This document shows positions 8,618 to 17,502 of a stretch of 64,000 nucleotides of DNA, in pieces. The DNA comes from Mesorhizobium muleiense (GTDB lineage: Bacteria > Pseudomonadota > Alphaproteobacteria > Rhizobiales > Rhizobiaceae). A program made the translations under genes and the position numbers. The notes under the pieces were generated by a model, which was not told the DNA's origin, did not search any database, and saw nothing but the letters and a program-made list of their open reading frames with translations. The stretch spans positions 120,451 to 184,450 of the forward strand of contig NZ_FNEE01000012.1 in the NCBI RefSeq assembly GCF_900099905.1, given 5' to 3'. How positions within the stretch are numbered: position 1 is the stretch's first letter; the number at the start of each line of letters is the position of its first letter.

Positions 8618-9778
8618 TCATGGCGATTTTGGCGCAGCCGACCAGATGACCGCGCCAGAGACCAGCAGCACCGCGGCGGCCACGATCGATGCGAGGAAGA
8701 AGTCGCCGGAGGCTTGCGCAAGCAAGCCGGCGACGATCGGACCGATGATCTGGCCGAGGCCGAAGGACGCCGTCATCGATGCCAGGATCCGGCGTGGCGC
8801 CTGCGGGGCAAGCTGCCTTCCGGTCTGAAGGCCGAGCGCGGTGATGGCGATGAAGGTGCCGCCAAGCAGCAACCCGCCGAGCAGCGGCCCAATGTGTCCG
8901 CCCATGGTGACGCTCGCGCTGACGCCGACCACCTCGACGAGGCACCCCCAGGCATAAGCCCGGTAGAGCCCGATCTTTGCCGCGATCTTCTGCCAAAGCC
9001 AGACCGAGGGAATTCCGGCAAGGCCGGTGACCATCCACACCACGGCCTCGAAGACGCGGCCGCCGCCGCCCTGCCGGACGATGGCGACCAGGAACGTCGC
9101 CGTCACGATATAGCCGAAGCCGAACAGCCCGTAGGCGACTATGACCTTCACCAGTGACCGGTCCTTTGGTAGCGCCGGCTCGCGGCCATCGGCGCCGTTG
9201 GCGGTCGCAGTGCTGCCGAGCAGCAAGGCCACGACGGCAATGGCGCAGGCCGAGATCGCGGCGGACCAGAACCAGCCCGCCGGCCAGCCGGCCTGTCCGG
9301 TGACGAGTATTGCCATCAGTGCCGAGGACGCTGCTATGCCAAGGCCGACGCCGCCGAAATGCAGCGCCTGCAGGTCGTTTCGGCCGACCGCGGCGAGATG
9401 GCCGAAAACGATGCTGGACATGAACACAAGGACGAAGGCGCTGGCCACACCGGCAAGAAAGCGGATGACGAGAAAGGCCGCCATCGTGTCGGCCAGGCCC
9501 ATCAGCCCGGTGAGGACTGCGGTGGCGGCAAGACCGGCAAGCATCAGCAGGCGCTCGCGGCCGTGCGCCCAGCCGCCGACGGCTGCGAGCGCGCCAACGA
9601 GATAGCCGAGATAGTTGGCGGACGCGATCCAGCCGGCATCGGCCGGCGTCAGGCCAAGTTCCTCCATCATGCCGGGCAGGATCGGCGTATAGACGAAGCG
9701 GCCGATGCCCATGGCAACGGCCAGGGCAATCATGCCGGCGAAGGCGAGGCGCAAAGGGGACGGCGAAGCGGCTTTCAT
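8618..9778 (-). CDS. MFS transporter of the YbfB/YjiJ type
   Basis: The 386-residue product has about twelve hydrophobic helices. It starts MKAASPSPLRLAFAGM, with AMGIGRFVYTPILP in helix 1, the hallmark of YbfB/YjiJ transporters. The ATG at 9778 is chosen because the frame upstream of it is not membrane-like and runs through a palindromic repeat. Substrates of the family are not established. It ends about 120 bp before sbmA on the same strand; no shared function is evident. Confidence 0.85.
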   Translation of the reverse strand: MKAASPSPLRLAFAGMIALAVAMGIGRFVYTPILPGMMEELGLTPADAGWIASANYLGYLVGALAAVGGWAHGRERLLMLAGLAATAVLTGLMGLADTMAAFLVIRFLAGVASAFVLVFMSSIVFGHLAAVGRNDLQALHFGGVGLGIAASSALMAILVTGQAGWPAGWFWSAAISACAIAVVALLLGSTATANGADGREPALPKDRSLVKVIVAYGLFGFGYIVTATFLVAIVRQGGGGRVFEAVVWMVTGLAGIPSVWLWQKIAAKIGLYRAYAWGCLVEVVGVSASVTMGGHIGPLLGGLLLGGTFIAITALGLQTGRQLAPQAPRRILASMTASFGLGQIIGPIVAGLLAQASGDFFLASIVAAAVLLVSGAVIWSAAPKSP

Positions 9779-9897
9779 TGCGGTGCACAATAGGTGCACG
9801 AGCGGGTGAAACAATCCGCTTCTTGTTGGGCCAGAACGGGTTGCAAGGACCGTATCCGAGCGCAGCGGCGGTACAGAACGAACGTCGGCGATCCTTC

Positions 9898-10056
9898 GCG
9901 CCCCCCTCTGCCCTGCCGGGCATCTCCCCACGAGGGGGGAGATCGGCAGCTTCGTCGCCGGCTCTCCTTCTTCAACTTCTGGAGATTGGCGAAAGCGGAG
10001 ATGACGGCCAATCTCCCCCTCGTGGGGGAGATGTCCGGCAGGACAGAGGGGGGCGC
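9898..10056. repeat. palindromic intergenic repeat, rhizobial mosaic-element type
   Basis: Two arms of about 50 bp (9898-9947 and 10007-10056) are near-perfect inverted copies. Each arm holds an internal CTCCCC...GGGGGAG palindrome, so the element can fold into a cruciform with side hairpins. There is no coding capacity or transposase. It fills most of the 359-bp gap between the MFS gene and the DUF1127-like gene. Confidence 0.8.
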
Positions 10057-10114
10057 TGTCCCGCGAACGTTTCCGCAGCGACCGTCTGCAGTCCTTTCGG
10101 GTCTAATTAAAGTC

Positions 10115-10138
10115 AAATCCTCAATGTGCGGAGGATTT
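10115..10138 (-). terminator. hairpin after the DUF1127-like gene
   Basis: An 8-bp inverted repeat (AAATCCTC/GAGGATTT) with an 8-nt loop directly abuts the stop codon. On the minus strand it is followed by GACTTTAATTAG, a weak T-rich tail. Confidence 0.45.
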
Positions 10139-10350
10139 CAGCCGCAGCCAGCCTGGCCGGTGCCGGTCTCGTAGGCCGTGCGCCGGGCTGTCATCCGGAA
10201 CGGCAGGTCGCCGAGTTCGCGCTCCGACATGGTGTCGAGCACAGGATGCGACAGCGGATCGGTGGCCCATCGGGTGGCCTCGCTTTCATGCGACCGGCTT
10301 TGCCGCGCGCCGGCAGCGGAAAAGACCCCGAGCAGTGACAAAATCTTCAT
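10138..10350 (-). CDS. DUF1127-like small protein
   Basis: A 70-residue product starting MKILSLLGVFSAAG. GGAGG lies about 9 nt before the ATG at 10350 and fixes the start. The core DPLSHPVLDTMSERELGDLPF (split here as DPLSHPVLDTM and SERELGDLPF) matches the small DUF1127/YjiS-like proteins of alphaproteobacteria, some of which affect RNA turnover or metabolism. It diverges from the LysR gene 98 bp away, so that regulator may control it; this pairing is an inference. Confidence 0.7.
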   Translation of the reverse strand: MKILSLLGVFSAAGARQSRSHESEATRWATDPLSHPVLDTMSERELGDLPFRMTARRTAYETGTGQAGCG

Positions 10351-10447
10351 CGTATTTTTCCTCCACAGGTCTGCTTGTTCCTTAAAATTTGCCATTCCTC
10401 CCTGTATTTCAATTGAGATTTCAACCGTGCCGGTTTAGAAAAACTGT

Positions 10448-11362
10448 ATGGCCATGCTGAACCGCGCCCACCTCAACGGCCTGCGCGCCGTGGAAACCGT
10501 CGCCCGCCTGGGATCGCTTTCGGCTGCGGCGAGCGAACTCAACGTGTCCGCCAGCGCCGTCAGCCAGCAGGTCAAGCGGACGGAAGCGCAACTTGGCCAG
10601 GCGCTGTTCGAACGAACGGCAAGCGGTCTGGTACCGACCGAATTCGGCACCGTCTTCACCGCCCGGCTCGGGGCAGGTTTCCGCGAGCTCGCCCAAGCCG
10701 TGGCGCTCGCCGACGAGGCCTCCGAATGCACGCTGGTGGTCTCGGTCGCGCCGGCCTTTGCCTCGAAGTGGCTGCTGCCTCGACTGTCACGTCATTTCGC
10801 CCGGCATCCGAATGTGCTTTTGCGCATCGACGCCTCGGTGCGGATTGCCGATCTCGATCGCTCGGACATCGACATCGCCATCCGGCTCGGCGACGGCAAA
10901 TGGCCGGGCGTGCGCGCGCAACTGCTGCTGGCGCAGGAAGTCTTCCCGGTCTGCGCCCCGGCGATCGCCGACAAACTGAAATCGATCGAAGATCTTGCCT
11001 CGACCTGCGCGATCACCGACGAAAGAGCGATGATCAGCTGGGAAAGCTGGTTCGAGGCGGCCGGGGTGAAGCCGGTCACCTTTCTCAAGGGCGCGCGCTT
11101 CACCGACCCGATGCTGTGCCTGGAATCGGCGATCGCCGGCCACGGCGTCATGCTCGGCTGGCAATTGCTGACGGCTGACGCTCTCGCCGACGGCCGGCTG
11201 GTCGCGCCGTTCGGCGTCCGCGCCGAGAGCGGGCTGGGCTACTGGCTGGTGACCTCGGCCAGCAAGAGCGAGAGCCGCAAGGTGCGCGATTTCAAGATCT
11301 GGATCCGCGAGGAGATCGAGGCGACGATGGCGCAGTTCGGCGCGCTCGCCGGCGCGGCCTGA
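10448..11362 (+). CDS. LysR-family transcriptional regulator (GcvA-like)
   Basis: A 304-residue LysR protein: winged helix-turn-helix at about 8-65 (GSLSAAASELNVSASAVSQQ) and a type-2 periplasmic-binding-like effector domain at about 90-295. The RIDASVRIADLDRSDIDIAIR segment is of the GcvA/AmpR subgroup. It diverges from the DUF1127-like gene across a short shared region, the usual place for a LysR operator. The inducer is unknown. Confidence 0.9.
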   Translation: MAMLNRAHLNGLRAVETVARLGSLSAAASELNVSASAVSQQVKRTEAQLGQALFERTASGLVPTEFGTVFTARLGAGFRELAQAVALADEASECTLVVSVAPAFASKWLLPRLSRHFARHPNVLLRIDASVRIADLDRSDIDIAIRLGDGKWPGVRAQLLLAQEVFPVCAPAIADKLKSIEDLASTCAITDERAMISWESWFEAAGVKPVTFLKGARFTDPMLCLESAIAGHGVMLGWQLLTADALADGRLVAPFGVRAESGLGYWLVTSASKSESRKVRDFKIWIREEIEATMAQFGALAGAA

Positions 11363-11445
11363 GCAGGCCCGGTTGATCACGGTGGAAAGACCGATGGCAC
11401 CGGTCTATGTAAGAACCAGACTCCCACATCGCGACAGGCAGGATC

Positions 11446-12702
11446 ATGACCACACATTCGCGCGGCGTTGCCGCAACGATCGACCCGGTGAAGCTCGACA
11501 GGCTGGCAGAAGTCGCCATCAAGGTCGGGCTGCAATTGCAGCCGGGACAGGATCTGGTGCTGACATCGTCGATCGCAGCGCTGCCTTTGACGCGACGGAT
11601 CGTCGAGCAAGCCTACAAGGCCGGCGCCGGCCTGGTGACGCCGATCTTCAACGACGACGAGATGACGCTGGCACGCTTCCGCTACGGCGCCGATGCCGGC
11701 TTCGACCACGCCGCCGGCTGGCTCTATGAGGGCATGGCGAAGGCCTTCGCCAACAACGCGGCGCGGCTTGCCGTGCGCGGCGAGGATCCGTCGCTGCTGT
11801 CGGCGCAGGATCCGGGACAAGTGGCGCGCGCCAACAAGGCGAACTCGATCGCCTACCAGCCGGCACTGGAAAAGATCACCGGCTTCGACATCAACTGGAA
11901 CATCGTCGCCTATCCCGACCTGGCCTGGGCCAGGCAGGTGTTTCCGGGCGATAGCGACGACGTCGCGGTGGCGAAGCTCGCCGACGCGATCTTTGCCGCC
12001 TCACGGGTCGATGTCGACGACCCGATCGGCAACTGGACAGCGCACAATGCGGCGCTTCGCAGCCGCACCGAATGGCTGAACGGCCATAATTTCCATGCGC
12101 TGCATTTCACCGGACCTGGCACCGACCTGACCGTCGGCCTGTCCGACGGCCATGAATGGATGGGCGGCGCCTCGACCGCCAGGAACGGCATCACCTGCAA
12201 CCCGAACATCCCGACCGAGGAGGTTTTCACCACGCCGCATGCAAGGCGCGTCGAAGGCCATGTTACGAGCACCAAGCCGCTGTCGTACCAGGGCACGCTG
12301 ATCGACGGCATTGCGGTGCGTTTCGAGCAGGGTCGCATCGTCGAGGCCAGGGCCAGCCGCGGCGAGGATGTGCTGAAAAAAGTGCTCGACACCGATGAAG
12401 GCGCACGCCGGCTCGGCGAGGTCGCCCTGGTGCCGCATTCCTCGCCGATCGCGGCGAGCGGCCTGCTGTTCTTCAACACGCTGTTCGACGAGAATGCCGC
12501 CTGCCATATCGCGCTCGGCCAGTGCTATTCGAAGTGCTTTGTCGACGGCGCCTCGCTCACTCAGGACGAGATCGCGGCGCGCGGCGGCAACAAGAGCTTC
12601 ATCCATATCGACTGGATGATCGGTTCGGACAAGATCGACATCGACGGCGTCGGCAAGGACGGCGGCCGCGTGCCGGTGATGCGCAAGGGCGAATGGGCGT
12701 AG
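11446..12702 (+). CDS. M29 family aminopeptidase
   Basis: The 418-residue protein matches the thermophilic metalloaminopeptidase family M29 (AmpS/aminopeptidase T). It has the family blocks HEWMGGASTARNGITCNPN, FTTPHARRVEGHV and SSPIAASGLLFFNTLFDENA, which carry the metal-binding Glu/His residues, and the C-terminal KGEWA. The family removes N-terminal residues with Co or Zn in the cytoplasm. The last codons including the stop are duplicated just downstream (separate repeat entry). Confidence 0.93.
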   Translation: MTTHSRGVAATIDPVKLDRLAEVAIKVGLQLQPGQDLVLTSSIAALPLTRRIVEQAYKAGAGLVTPIFNDDEMTLARFRYGADAGFDHAAGWLYEGMAKAFANNAARLAVRGEDPSLLSAQDPGQVARANKANSIAYQPALEKITGFDINWNIVAYPDLAWARQVFPGDSDDVAVAKLADAIFAASRVDVDDPIGNWTAHNAALRSRTEWLNGHNFHALHFTGPGTDLTVGLSDGHEWMGGASTARNGITCNPNIPTEEVFTTPHARRVEGHVTSTKPLSYQGTLIDGIAVRFEQGRIVEARASRGEDVLKKVLDTDEGARRLGEVALVPHSSPIAASGLLFFNTLFDENAACHIALGQCYSKCFVDGASLTQDEIAARGGNKSFIHIDWMIGSDKIDIDGVGKDGGRVPVMRKGEWA

Positions 12703-12733
12703 GGGCGAAAGGGCATAAGGGCGAGTGGGCGTA
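12685..12733 (+). repeat. tandem duplication of the aminopeptidase 3' end
   Basis: AAGGGCGAATGGGCGTA (12685-12701) recurs as AAGGGCGAGTGGGCGTA (12717-12733), period 32 bp, one mismatch. Both copies read K-G-E-W-A-stop in their own frame, so the gene's end and stop codon were copied. Confidence 0.8.
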
Positions 12734-12779
12734 AGCAGCCGCCTGAAAGACGACATGGCGGCCAACCCCGGAGTTGGCA

Positions 12780-13136
12780 ATGAAACTCGATATCAGGGTC
12801 AAGCGCATCTACGAGCCGCCCTCGCCTGGCGATGGGCAGCGGGTGCTCATAGACCGCGTATGGCCGCGCGGCGTCCGCAAGGAAGACGCCGCGCTGACAC
12901 TGTGGCTGAAGACCGTCGCGCCAAGCGATGAACTGCGCAAATGGTTCGGCCACGAGCCGACGCGCTGGATGGAATTCCAGCAGCGCTATCGCGGCGAGCT
13001 CGATAGGAACAGCGAGGCGGTCGGCCAGTTGCGCGCCCTGCTCGACAACGGCCGGGTGACGCTGCTCTACGGCGCCCAGGACGACATGCACAACAACGCA
13101 GTGGCTTTGGCTGACTATCTCAGCCTTAAGGGTTGA
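12780..13136 (+). CDS. DUF488 domain protein
   Basis: A 118-residue soluble protein with the DUF488 signature: IKRIYE-type N-terminus (VKRIYEPPSP), DRVWPRGVRKEDA, a W-F-x-H block (RKWFGHEPTRWMEF) and a C-terminal LLYGAQDDMHNNA. The ATG at 12780 has GGAG 8 nt upstream and is preferred over the TTG six bases before it. DUF488 proteins are widespread and uncharacterised. It lies 77 bp after the aminopeptidase gene on the same strand. Confidence 0.88.
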   Translation: MKLDIRVKRIYEPPSPGDGQRVLIDRVWPRGVRKEDAALTLWLKTVAPSDELRKWFGHEPTRWMEFQQRYRGELDRNSEAVGQLRALLDNGRVTLLYGAQDDMHNNAVALADYLSLKG

Positions 13137-13169
13137 GGCAGCGCGCTGCCGACGCCGTCGTCGCTAATC

Positions 13170-14237
13170 TCAGGCGACACGCAGTTCCGTGGCTGCATCG
13201 AAGAGGTGCACCTTGCCCGGCAGCACCGAAAGGTTGATCGCGGCGCCGGCGTTGCGGCGCTCGTCACGCGGCACCACGGCGACGGCGTCGTATCCCGCCA
13301 CGCGCAAATGAATCTGGACATCGGCGCCGGTCGTTTCGGACAGCACGACCTCGCCCTTGATCTCACCCGTATCCGAAATGCCGAGATCGTGTGGCCGGAC
13401 GCCCATGATGACTTTTTGGCCTGGTTTTGCCTTGATCTGCGGTGACAGGCCGATCGACACGCCTTCGGCGACGAAGCGAGGACTGCCGCCTGCGGTCTCG
13501 ACAGCGCCGGCGATGAAGTTCATCGACGGCGAGCCGATGAAATCAGCGACATATTTCGAATTCGGGCGCTCGTAGACCTCGTCGGGCGTGCCGATCTGCA
13601 TGATCCTGCCGGCGTGCATCAGCACGATCTTGTCGGCCATCGTCATCGCCTCGATCTGGTCGTGGGTGACGTAGATCGTGGTGGTGCCGAGACGATTATG
13701 GAGTTGGCGGATTTCCACGCGCATATGCGTGCGCAGCTTGGCGTCGAGATTGGAGAGCGGCTCGTCGAAAAGGAAGACGGCGGCATTGCGCACCATGGCG
13801 CGGCCCATGGCGACGCGCTGGCGCTGGCCACCCGACAGTTCCTTGGGATAGCGCCCGAGGTAGGGCGTAAGGTTCAGGATTTCCGCCGCCCATTCGACCT
13901 TCTTCCTGATCTCCGCCTTTGGCACTTTCGCCACTTCGAGGCTGAAGCCGATATTGTCGAACACCTTCATTGTCGGATAGAGCGCGTAGTTCTGGAACAC
14001 CATCGCGATGTCGCGATCGCGCGGGTGAACGTCATTGACCCGCCTGTCGCCGATCAAAAGATCGCCGCTGGTCACCCGCTCGAGCCCGGCTGTCATGCGA
14101 AGGAGCGTGGTCTTGCCGCAGCCCGACGGCCCGAGAAGCACGACGAATTCGCGGTCGGCAATGCCGAAGGAGATGTCCTTCATCACCTCGACATGGCCGA
14201 AATTCTTGGCGATGTTCTTATATTCTACGGTGGCCAT
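13170..14237 (-). CDS. sugar ABC transporter ATP-binding protein (UgpC/MsmK type)
   Basis: A 355-residue CUT1-type ATPase. It has Walker A GPSGCGKTT (36-44), LSGGQRQR near 134, LFDEPLSNLDAKLR after it, and a C-terminal TOBE regulatory domain (about 235-355). It is the last gene of a leftward operon of two permeases, binding protein, SDR and ATPase. The substrate class is therefore a sugar or polyol taken up from the periplasm. Confidence 0.93.
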   Translation of the reverse strand: MATVEYKNIAKNFGHVEVMKDISFGIADREFVVLLGPSGCGKTTLLRMTAGLERVTSGDLLIGDRRVNDVHPRDRDIAMVFQNYALYPTMKVFDNIGFSLEVAKVPKAEIRKKVEWAAEILNLTPYLGRYPKELSGGQRQRVAMGRAMVRNAAVFLFDEPLSNLDAKLRTHMRVEIRQLHNRLGTTTIYVTHDQIEAMTMADKIVLMHAGRIMQIGTPDEVYERPNSKYVADFIGSPSMNFIAGAVETAGGSPRFVAEGVSIGLSPQIKAKPGQKVIMGVRPHDLGISDTGEIKGEVVLSETTGADVQIHLRVAGYDAVAVVPRDERRNAGAAINLSVLPGKVHLFDAATELRVA

Positions 14238-14268
14238 TCTCTGTCTCCAGACGCCCGGATACGGGTCG

Positions 14269-14994
14269 TCAGTATTTCTGCCTGGTCGGCGTGATGACGA
14301 TTTCCTGCACGAGAGCGTTTTGTGGCAGCTGGTAGGTGTGCAGCATGAGGTCAGCGACGTGCTCCGGGCCGATGCCGCCGCCGATCTTGAGCTTGTTGGC
14401 CTTGTAGTTGGCGAGTGTCTGCGGATCGAGGACGCCGCTCAGAACCTCGGTTTCGATCACCCCGGGCGAAAGCACGACGACGCGGACGTCGTAGTCGGAA
14501 AGATAGTCGCGCAGCGATTCCGACACGGCGTGAACGAAGAATTTCGTCCCGCAGTAAACCGTATGATCCGGATAGATTTTTCGGCCGGCGATCGAACTCA
14601 TCATGAACAGCGTTCCATGACGGCGCTCCATCATGCCCGACATCACGGCGTGGACCGAATTCAGCACGCCTTTGGTGTTGATGTCGATCATCTCGTCCCA
14701 TTCCTCGGGCGGCTGGCGGCCTATGTCGGCAAGCCGCGCAATGCCGGCATTGGCAAACAGCATGTCGACCGGTCCGTATTCGGCTTCCGCCTCCTTCACG
14801 GCAGCCGCGATCGCGGCGCGGTCGCGGACATCGACCTGCCGAGCCATGCTGTCGGGCAGGTTCAGCGCCTCCATGCGCTCCAGACGGCGGGCCATCATCA
14901 AAACAGGGTGGCCGGCGCGGGAAAACGCCTTGGCGACCGCCTCGCCGATACCAGAACTGGCTCCTGTCACTGCTACGAGCTGTTTTCCAGCCAT
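14269..14994 (-). CDS. SDR oxidoreductase inside the sugar ABC operon
   Basis: A 241-residue short-chain dehydrogenase starting MAGKQLVAVTGASSGIG. GAGGAAA lies about 6 nt before the ATG at 14994, preferred over an upstream TTG. The cofactor motif TGASSGIG, NAG (FANAGIA) and the catalytic YCGTK are present. R40 after strand 2 suggests NADP. Its position between the binding protein and the ATPase suggests it oxidises or reduces the imported sugar or polyol; the reaction is not known. Confidence 0.85.
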   Translation of the reverse strand: MAGKQLVAVTGASSGIGEAVAKAFSRAGHPVLMMARRLERMEALNLPDSMARQVDVRDRAAIAAAVKEAEAEYGPVDMLFANAGIARLADIGRQPPEEWDEMIDINTKGVLNSVHAVMSGMMERRHGTLFMMSSIAGRKIYPDHTVYCGTKFFVHAVSESLRDYLSDYDVRVVVLSPGVIETEVLSGVLDPQTLANYKANKLKIGGGIGPEHVADLMLHTYQLPQNALVQEIVITPTRQKY

Positions 14995-15021
14995 GGCTTT
15001 CCTCAATCGAAATTGTCGATA

Positions 15022-15057
15022 CCCCGGGCTGGCGGCCTTCGGGCAGCCAGCCCGGGG
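15022..15057 (-). terminator. intercistronic hairpin after the binding-protein gene
   Basis: A perfect 12-bp stem (CCCCGGGCTGGC/GCCAGCCCGGGG) with a 12-nt loop lies 7 bp after the stop of the solute-binding protein gene. Such hairpins often stabilise the abundant upstream message or attenuate the genes that follow. Confidence 0.55.
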
Positions 15058-15063
15058 GAAGAC

Positions 15064-16569
15064 TCAGCCCTTGGCGACGAGATCGTCGACCTGGGTTTTC
15101 AGGGCGTCGAGCGACTCCTTGGCCGAGCCCGACTGGCCGGCGAAGTATTTGCCCAGCGCAACCGGGATCATGTCGCTCGAGAGTTCTGCCCATGCCGGCA
15201 GGTCGGGCTCGGATCCCATGTAGTTGGCGATGGTGTCGCGCACGACCGGCAAGTGGCGGGTCGTGCCGGCGCCGACACGCGCATTGGCCAGCACGCGCGG
15301 ATCGTCATAGACGCTGGTGCGCGTTGGCCCGGTACCGCCGCCCAGAACCGTTATCAGCGCCTGGGTATCGGCTGAGGTCGCCCACTGCATGAAAATCCAG
15401 GCGGCGTCCGGGCTCTTCGAGTATTTCGATACCGCGAGCGAAGAGCCGCCCTGGTGACCAACGCCCGGAATTTCGCCGAACCCGGTCTGCTCGACGGTGC
15501 GCAGCGTCGCGGCAGGTTTCGGCGGAACCATCGCTTCCATCAGGCCCGAGACCTTGGAGGCCTTGGGATCGTCGAAGAACGGGAAGAATTCGCCCCAGGA
15601 CAGCATCGAGGCGGCGACGCCCTGGCCGACCGACTGGCCCTCGCCATCCCATGTCCAGCCGTCGACGCCGGGCGGCATCGTCGCCTTGAGCTTGTCCCAG
15701 TAGGCCATGGCGGCCAAGCCGGCGTCGTCATTGCCGGTGAACTTGCCGTCGGGGCCGAAAATCGAACCGCCATGGCCCCAAAGCCACGCCGTCCAATCGC
15801 ATTCGAGGCTGTAATGGCCCGATTTCATCTGGCCGCTGGTGCCGTACATGTTCGGGCCCTTGGCGTCGGTGATCGCCGCAGACGCCTTCAGCAAATCGTC
15901 CAGCGTCGCCGGAGGCGGCAGCTTGAGCTCGTCCCAGACGTCCTTGCGGTACTGCATGATGAAGATCGGGATGTCGTAGGGCACGCCGACCATGCGGTCC
16001 TCGTACATGGCGATACCGTCGACGAGCGGCTTCAGGAAGTCGTCGATGTTGTAGTTCGGCATTGCCAGGTCGGCGTTCTTGAGCTGCTCGCGCGGATCGA
16101 AGACGTCCTGGCTGAAGCTCGCCGCCCAGCTCTGGTCGATATAGTAGAGGTCGTAAGTGCCGAGGCTCGAAGCCACGTCAAGGGTCAGCTTCTGCAGCAC
16201 CTGCTCGAGCGGCAGCACTTCGATCTCGACCTTGATGCCGGTAGCCTCCTCGAAATACTGCTTGAGCTGCGTGGCGATGGCATTGGACGGCGGCGTCGAT
16301 TCGGTGGCGAGACGAAGCGTCGTTCCGGCAAAGGGCTTGCCGACATCCGAGAGCCATTTGGTGATTTCGGCGCTGGGTTTTAGTTCCTGTTCCTGAGCCG
16401 ATGCCTGGCTGATGCCGTAGAACGGACGCCGTCCAAAACCCATGCCGAGCGCGCCGGCGCCGAGGCCGAGTATGCCTGCTGCGCGAAGAAACGAGCGGCG
16501 GTCCATCTGTCCGCGAACGAAGCGGTCGGTGACAGAGGCAAGATGCGTCTTTCTGATGCTGTCTTTCAT
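15064..16569 (-). CDS. CUT1-type sugar ABC solute-binding protein with Tat signal
   Basis: A 501-residue extracellular binding protein of family 1. The N-terminus has a twin-arginine motif DRRSFLRAAG (about 23-32) followed by a glycine/alanine-rich hydrophobic stretch, so Tat export is predicted. The mature part shows the usual bilobal pattern with a conserved QWATSADTQ near the C-terminus. It is longer than many family members. It lies in an operon after two permeases and is separated from the next gene by a strong hairpin. Confidence 0.92.
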   Translation of the reverse strand: MKDSIRKTHLASVTDRFVRGQMDRRSFLRAAGILGLGAGALGMGFGRRPFYGISQASAQEQELKPSAEITKWLSDVGKPFAGTTLRLATESTPPSNAIATQLKQYFEEATGIKVEIEVLPLEQVLQKLTLDVASSLGTYDLYYIDQSWAASFSQDVFDPREQLKNADLAMPNYNIDDFLKPLVDGIAMYEDRMVGVPYDIPIFIMQYRKDVWDELKLPPPATLDDLLKASAAITDAKGPNMYGTSGQMKSGHYSLECDWTAWLWGHGGSIFGPDGKFTGNDDAGLAAMAYWDKLKATMPPGVDGWTWDGEGQSVGQGVAASMLSWGEFFPFFDDPKASKVSGLMEAMVPPKPAATLRTVEQTGFGEIPGVGHQGGSSLAVSKYSKSPDAAWIFMQWATSADTQALITVLGGGTGPTRTSVYDDPRVLANARVGAGTTRHLPVVRDTIANYMGSEPDLPAWAELSSDMIPVALGKYFAGQSGSAKESLDALKTQVDDLVAKG

Positions 16570-16628
16570 TGTCTACTCCTCCGGTTTAATTCGCGATTTT
16601 CTCAAGGCTGCGAATTCGAGCCTCCCAT

Positions 16629-17501
16629 CTATTGTTTCAACGATCCCATCGTGAGACCGCGCACGAGGTGCTTCTGAACCAACAGAATGAAGATGAAAGC
16701 GGGAATGATGGAGGCGGCGCCAAGCGCGGCCATGTTGCCCCAGGCGGTGCCGATCGAGGTGACGAAGGTCGACGAGACGACAGGCACGGTCTTGAGCGAG
16801 GTGGTGGTCAGGGTCAGCGCAAACAGGAATTCGGTCCAGCTGAAGATGAAGCAGAGCACCGCCGTGGCGGCGATGCCGCCCTTGGCCATCGGCAGCACGA
16901 TCCTGCGAAAAATCATGAAGCGGCTGGCGCCGTCGACGATCGCGCTCTCGTCGATCTCGGAAGGAATGTCGTCGAAGAAGCTCTTCATCAGGAGGACGGC
17001 GAGCGGCAGGTTCATCAGCGCGTGGATCAGCACCATGCCGGTATAGGTGTCGATGAGACCGAAATTCTTGTAGATGAAGAACATCGGCACCGCGACCGCG
17101 ACGGGCGGCATCATGCGCGTCGACAACACCCAGCCGACGAAACTGTGCCGGCCGCGGAAGTTCATGCGCGACAGGGCATAGGCGGCAAGCGTGGCGATGG
17201 CGACAGCGAGCACGGTCGACAGCGTCGCGATGACGATCGAATCCCAGACGCGCGGCGCCATGTAGAAATTGCCGCCGCCCGGCGTCACGGTGATGCCGCC
17301 GCTGCCCAGCGAAATCCCGAACACCTTCTGGAAATTGTCGAAGGTCGGCGTGAAGGCGAACAGTTTCGGCGGCCGGTTGAAGATGTCGTTGCCGTGTTTG
17401 AACGCCACCGACGTCCAGTAGTAGATCGGAAAGAAGAAGATCGCGACCACAACCCAGGCGGCGATGGTGCGAAGCATGCGGGTCGAGAAGGAGCCGTTCA
17501 T
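16629..17501 (-). CDS. sugar ABC permease (MalG-like)
   Basis: A 290-residue membrane protein with six hydrophobic helices. The EAA loop, which contacts the ATPase, lies at about 190-210 (DESAIVDGASRFMIFRRIVLP). The C-terminal RGLTMGSLKQ is typical of MalG-type permeases. Its ATG follows the upstream permease stop by one base, so translation is probably coupled. Confidence 0.93.
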   Translation of the reverse strand: MNGSFSTRMLRTIAAWVVVAIFFFPIYYWTSVAFKHGNDIFNRPPKLFAFTPTFDNFQKVFGISLGSGGITVTPGGGNFYMAPRVWDSIVIATLSTVLAVAIATLAAYALSRMNFRGRHSFVGWVLSTRMMPPVAVAVPMFFIYKNFGLIDTYTGMVLIHALMNLPLAVLLMKSFFDDIPSEIDESAIVDGASRFMIFRRIVLPMAKGGIAATAVLCFIFSWTEFLFALTLTTTSLKTVPVVSSTFVTSIGTAWGNMAALGAASIIPAFIFILLVQKHLVRGLTMGSLKQ

Positions 17502-17502
17502 T

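Noticed and set aside
9779..10174. Several open frames between the MFS and LysR genes
   Set aside because: They run through the palindromic repeat and lack ribosome binding sites; only the DUF1127-like gene is supported.
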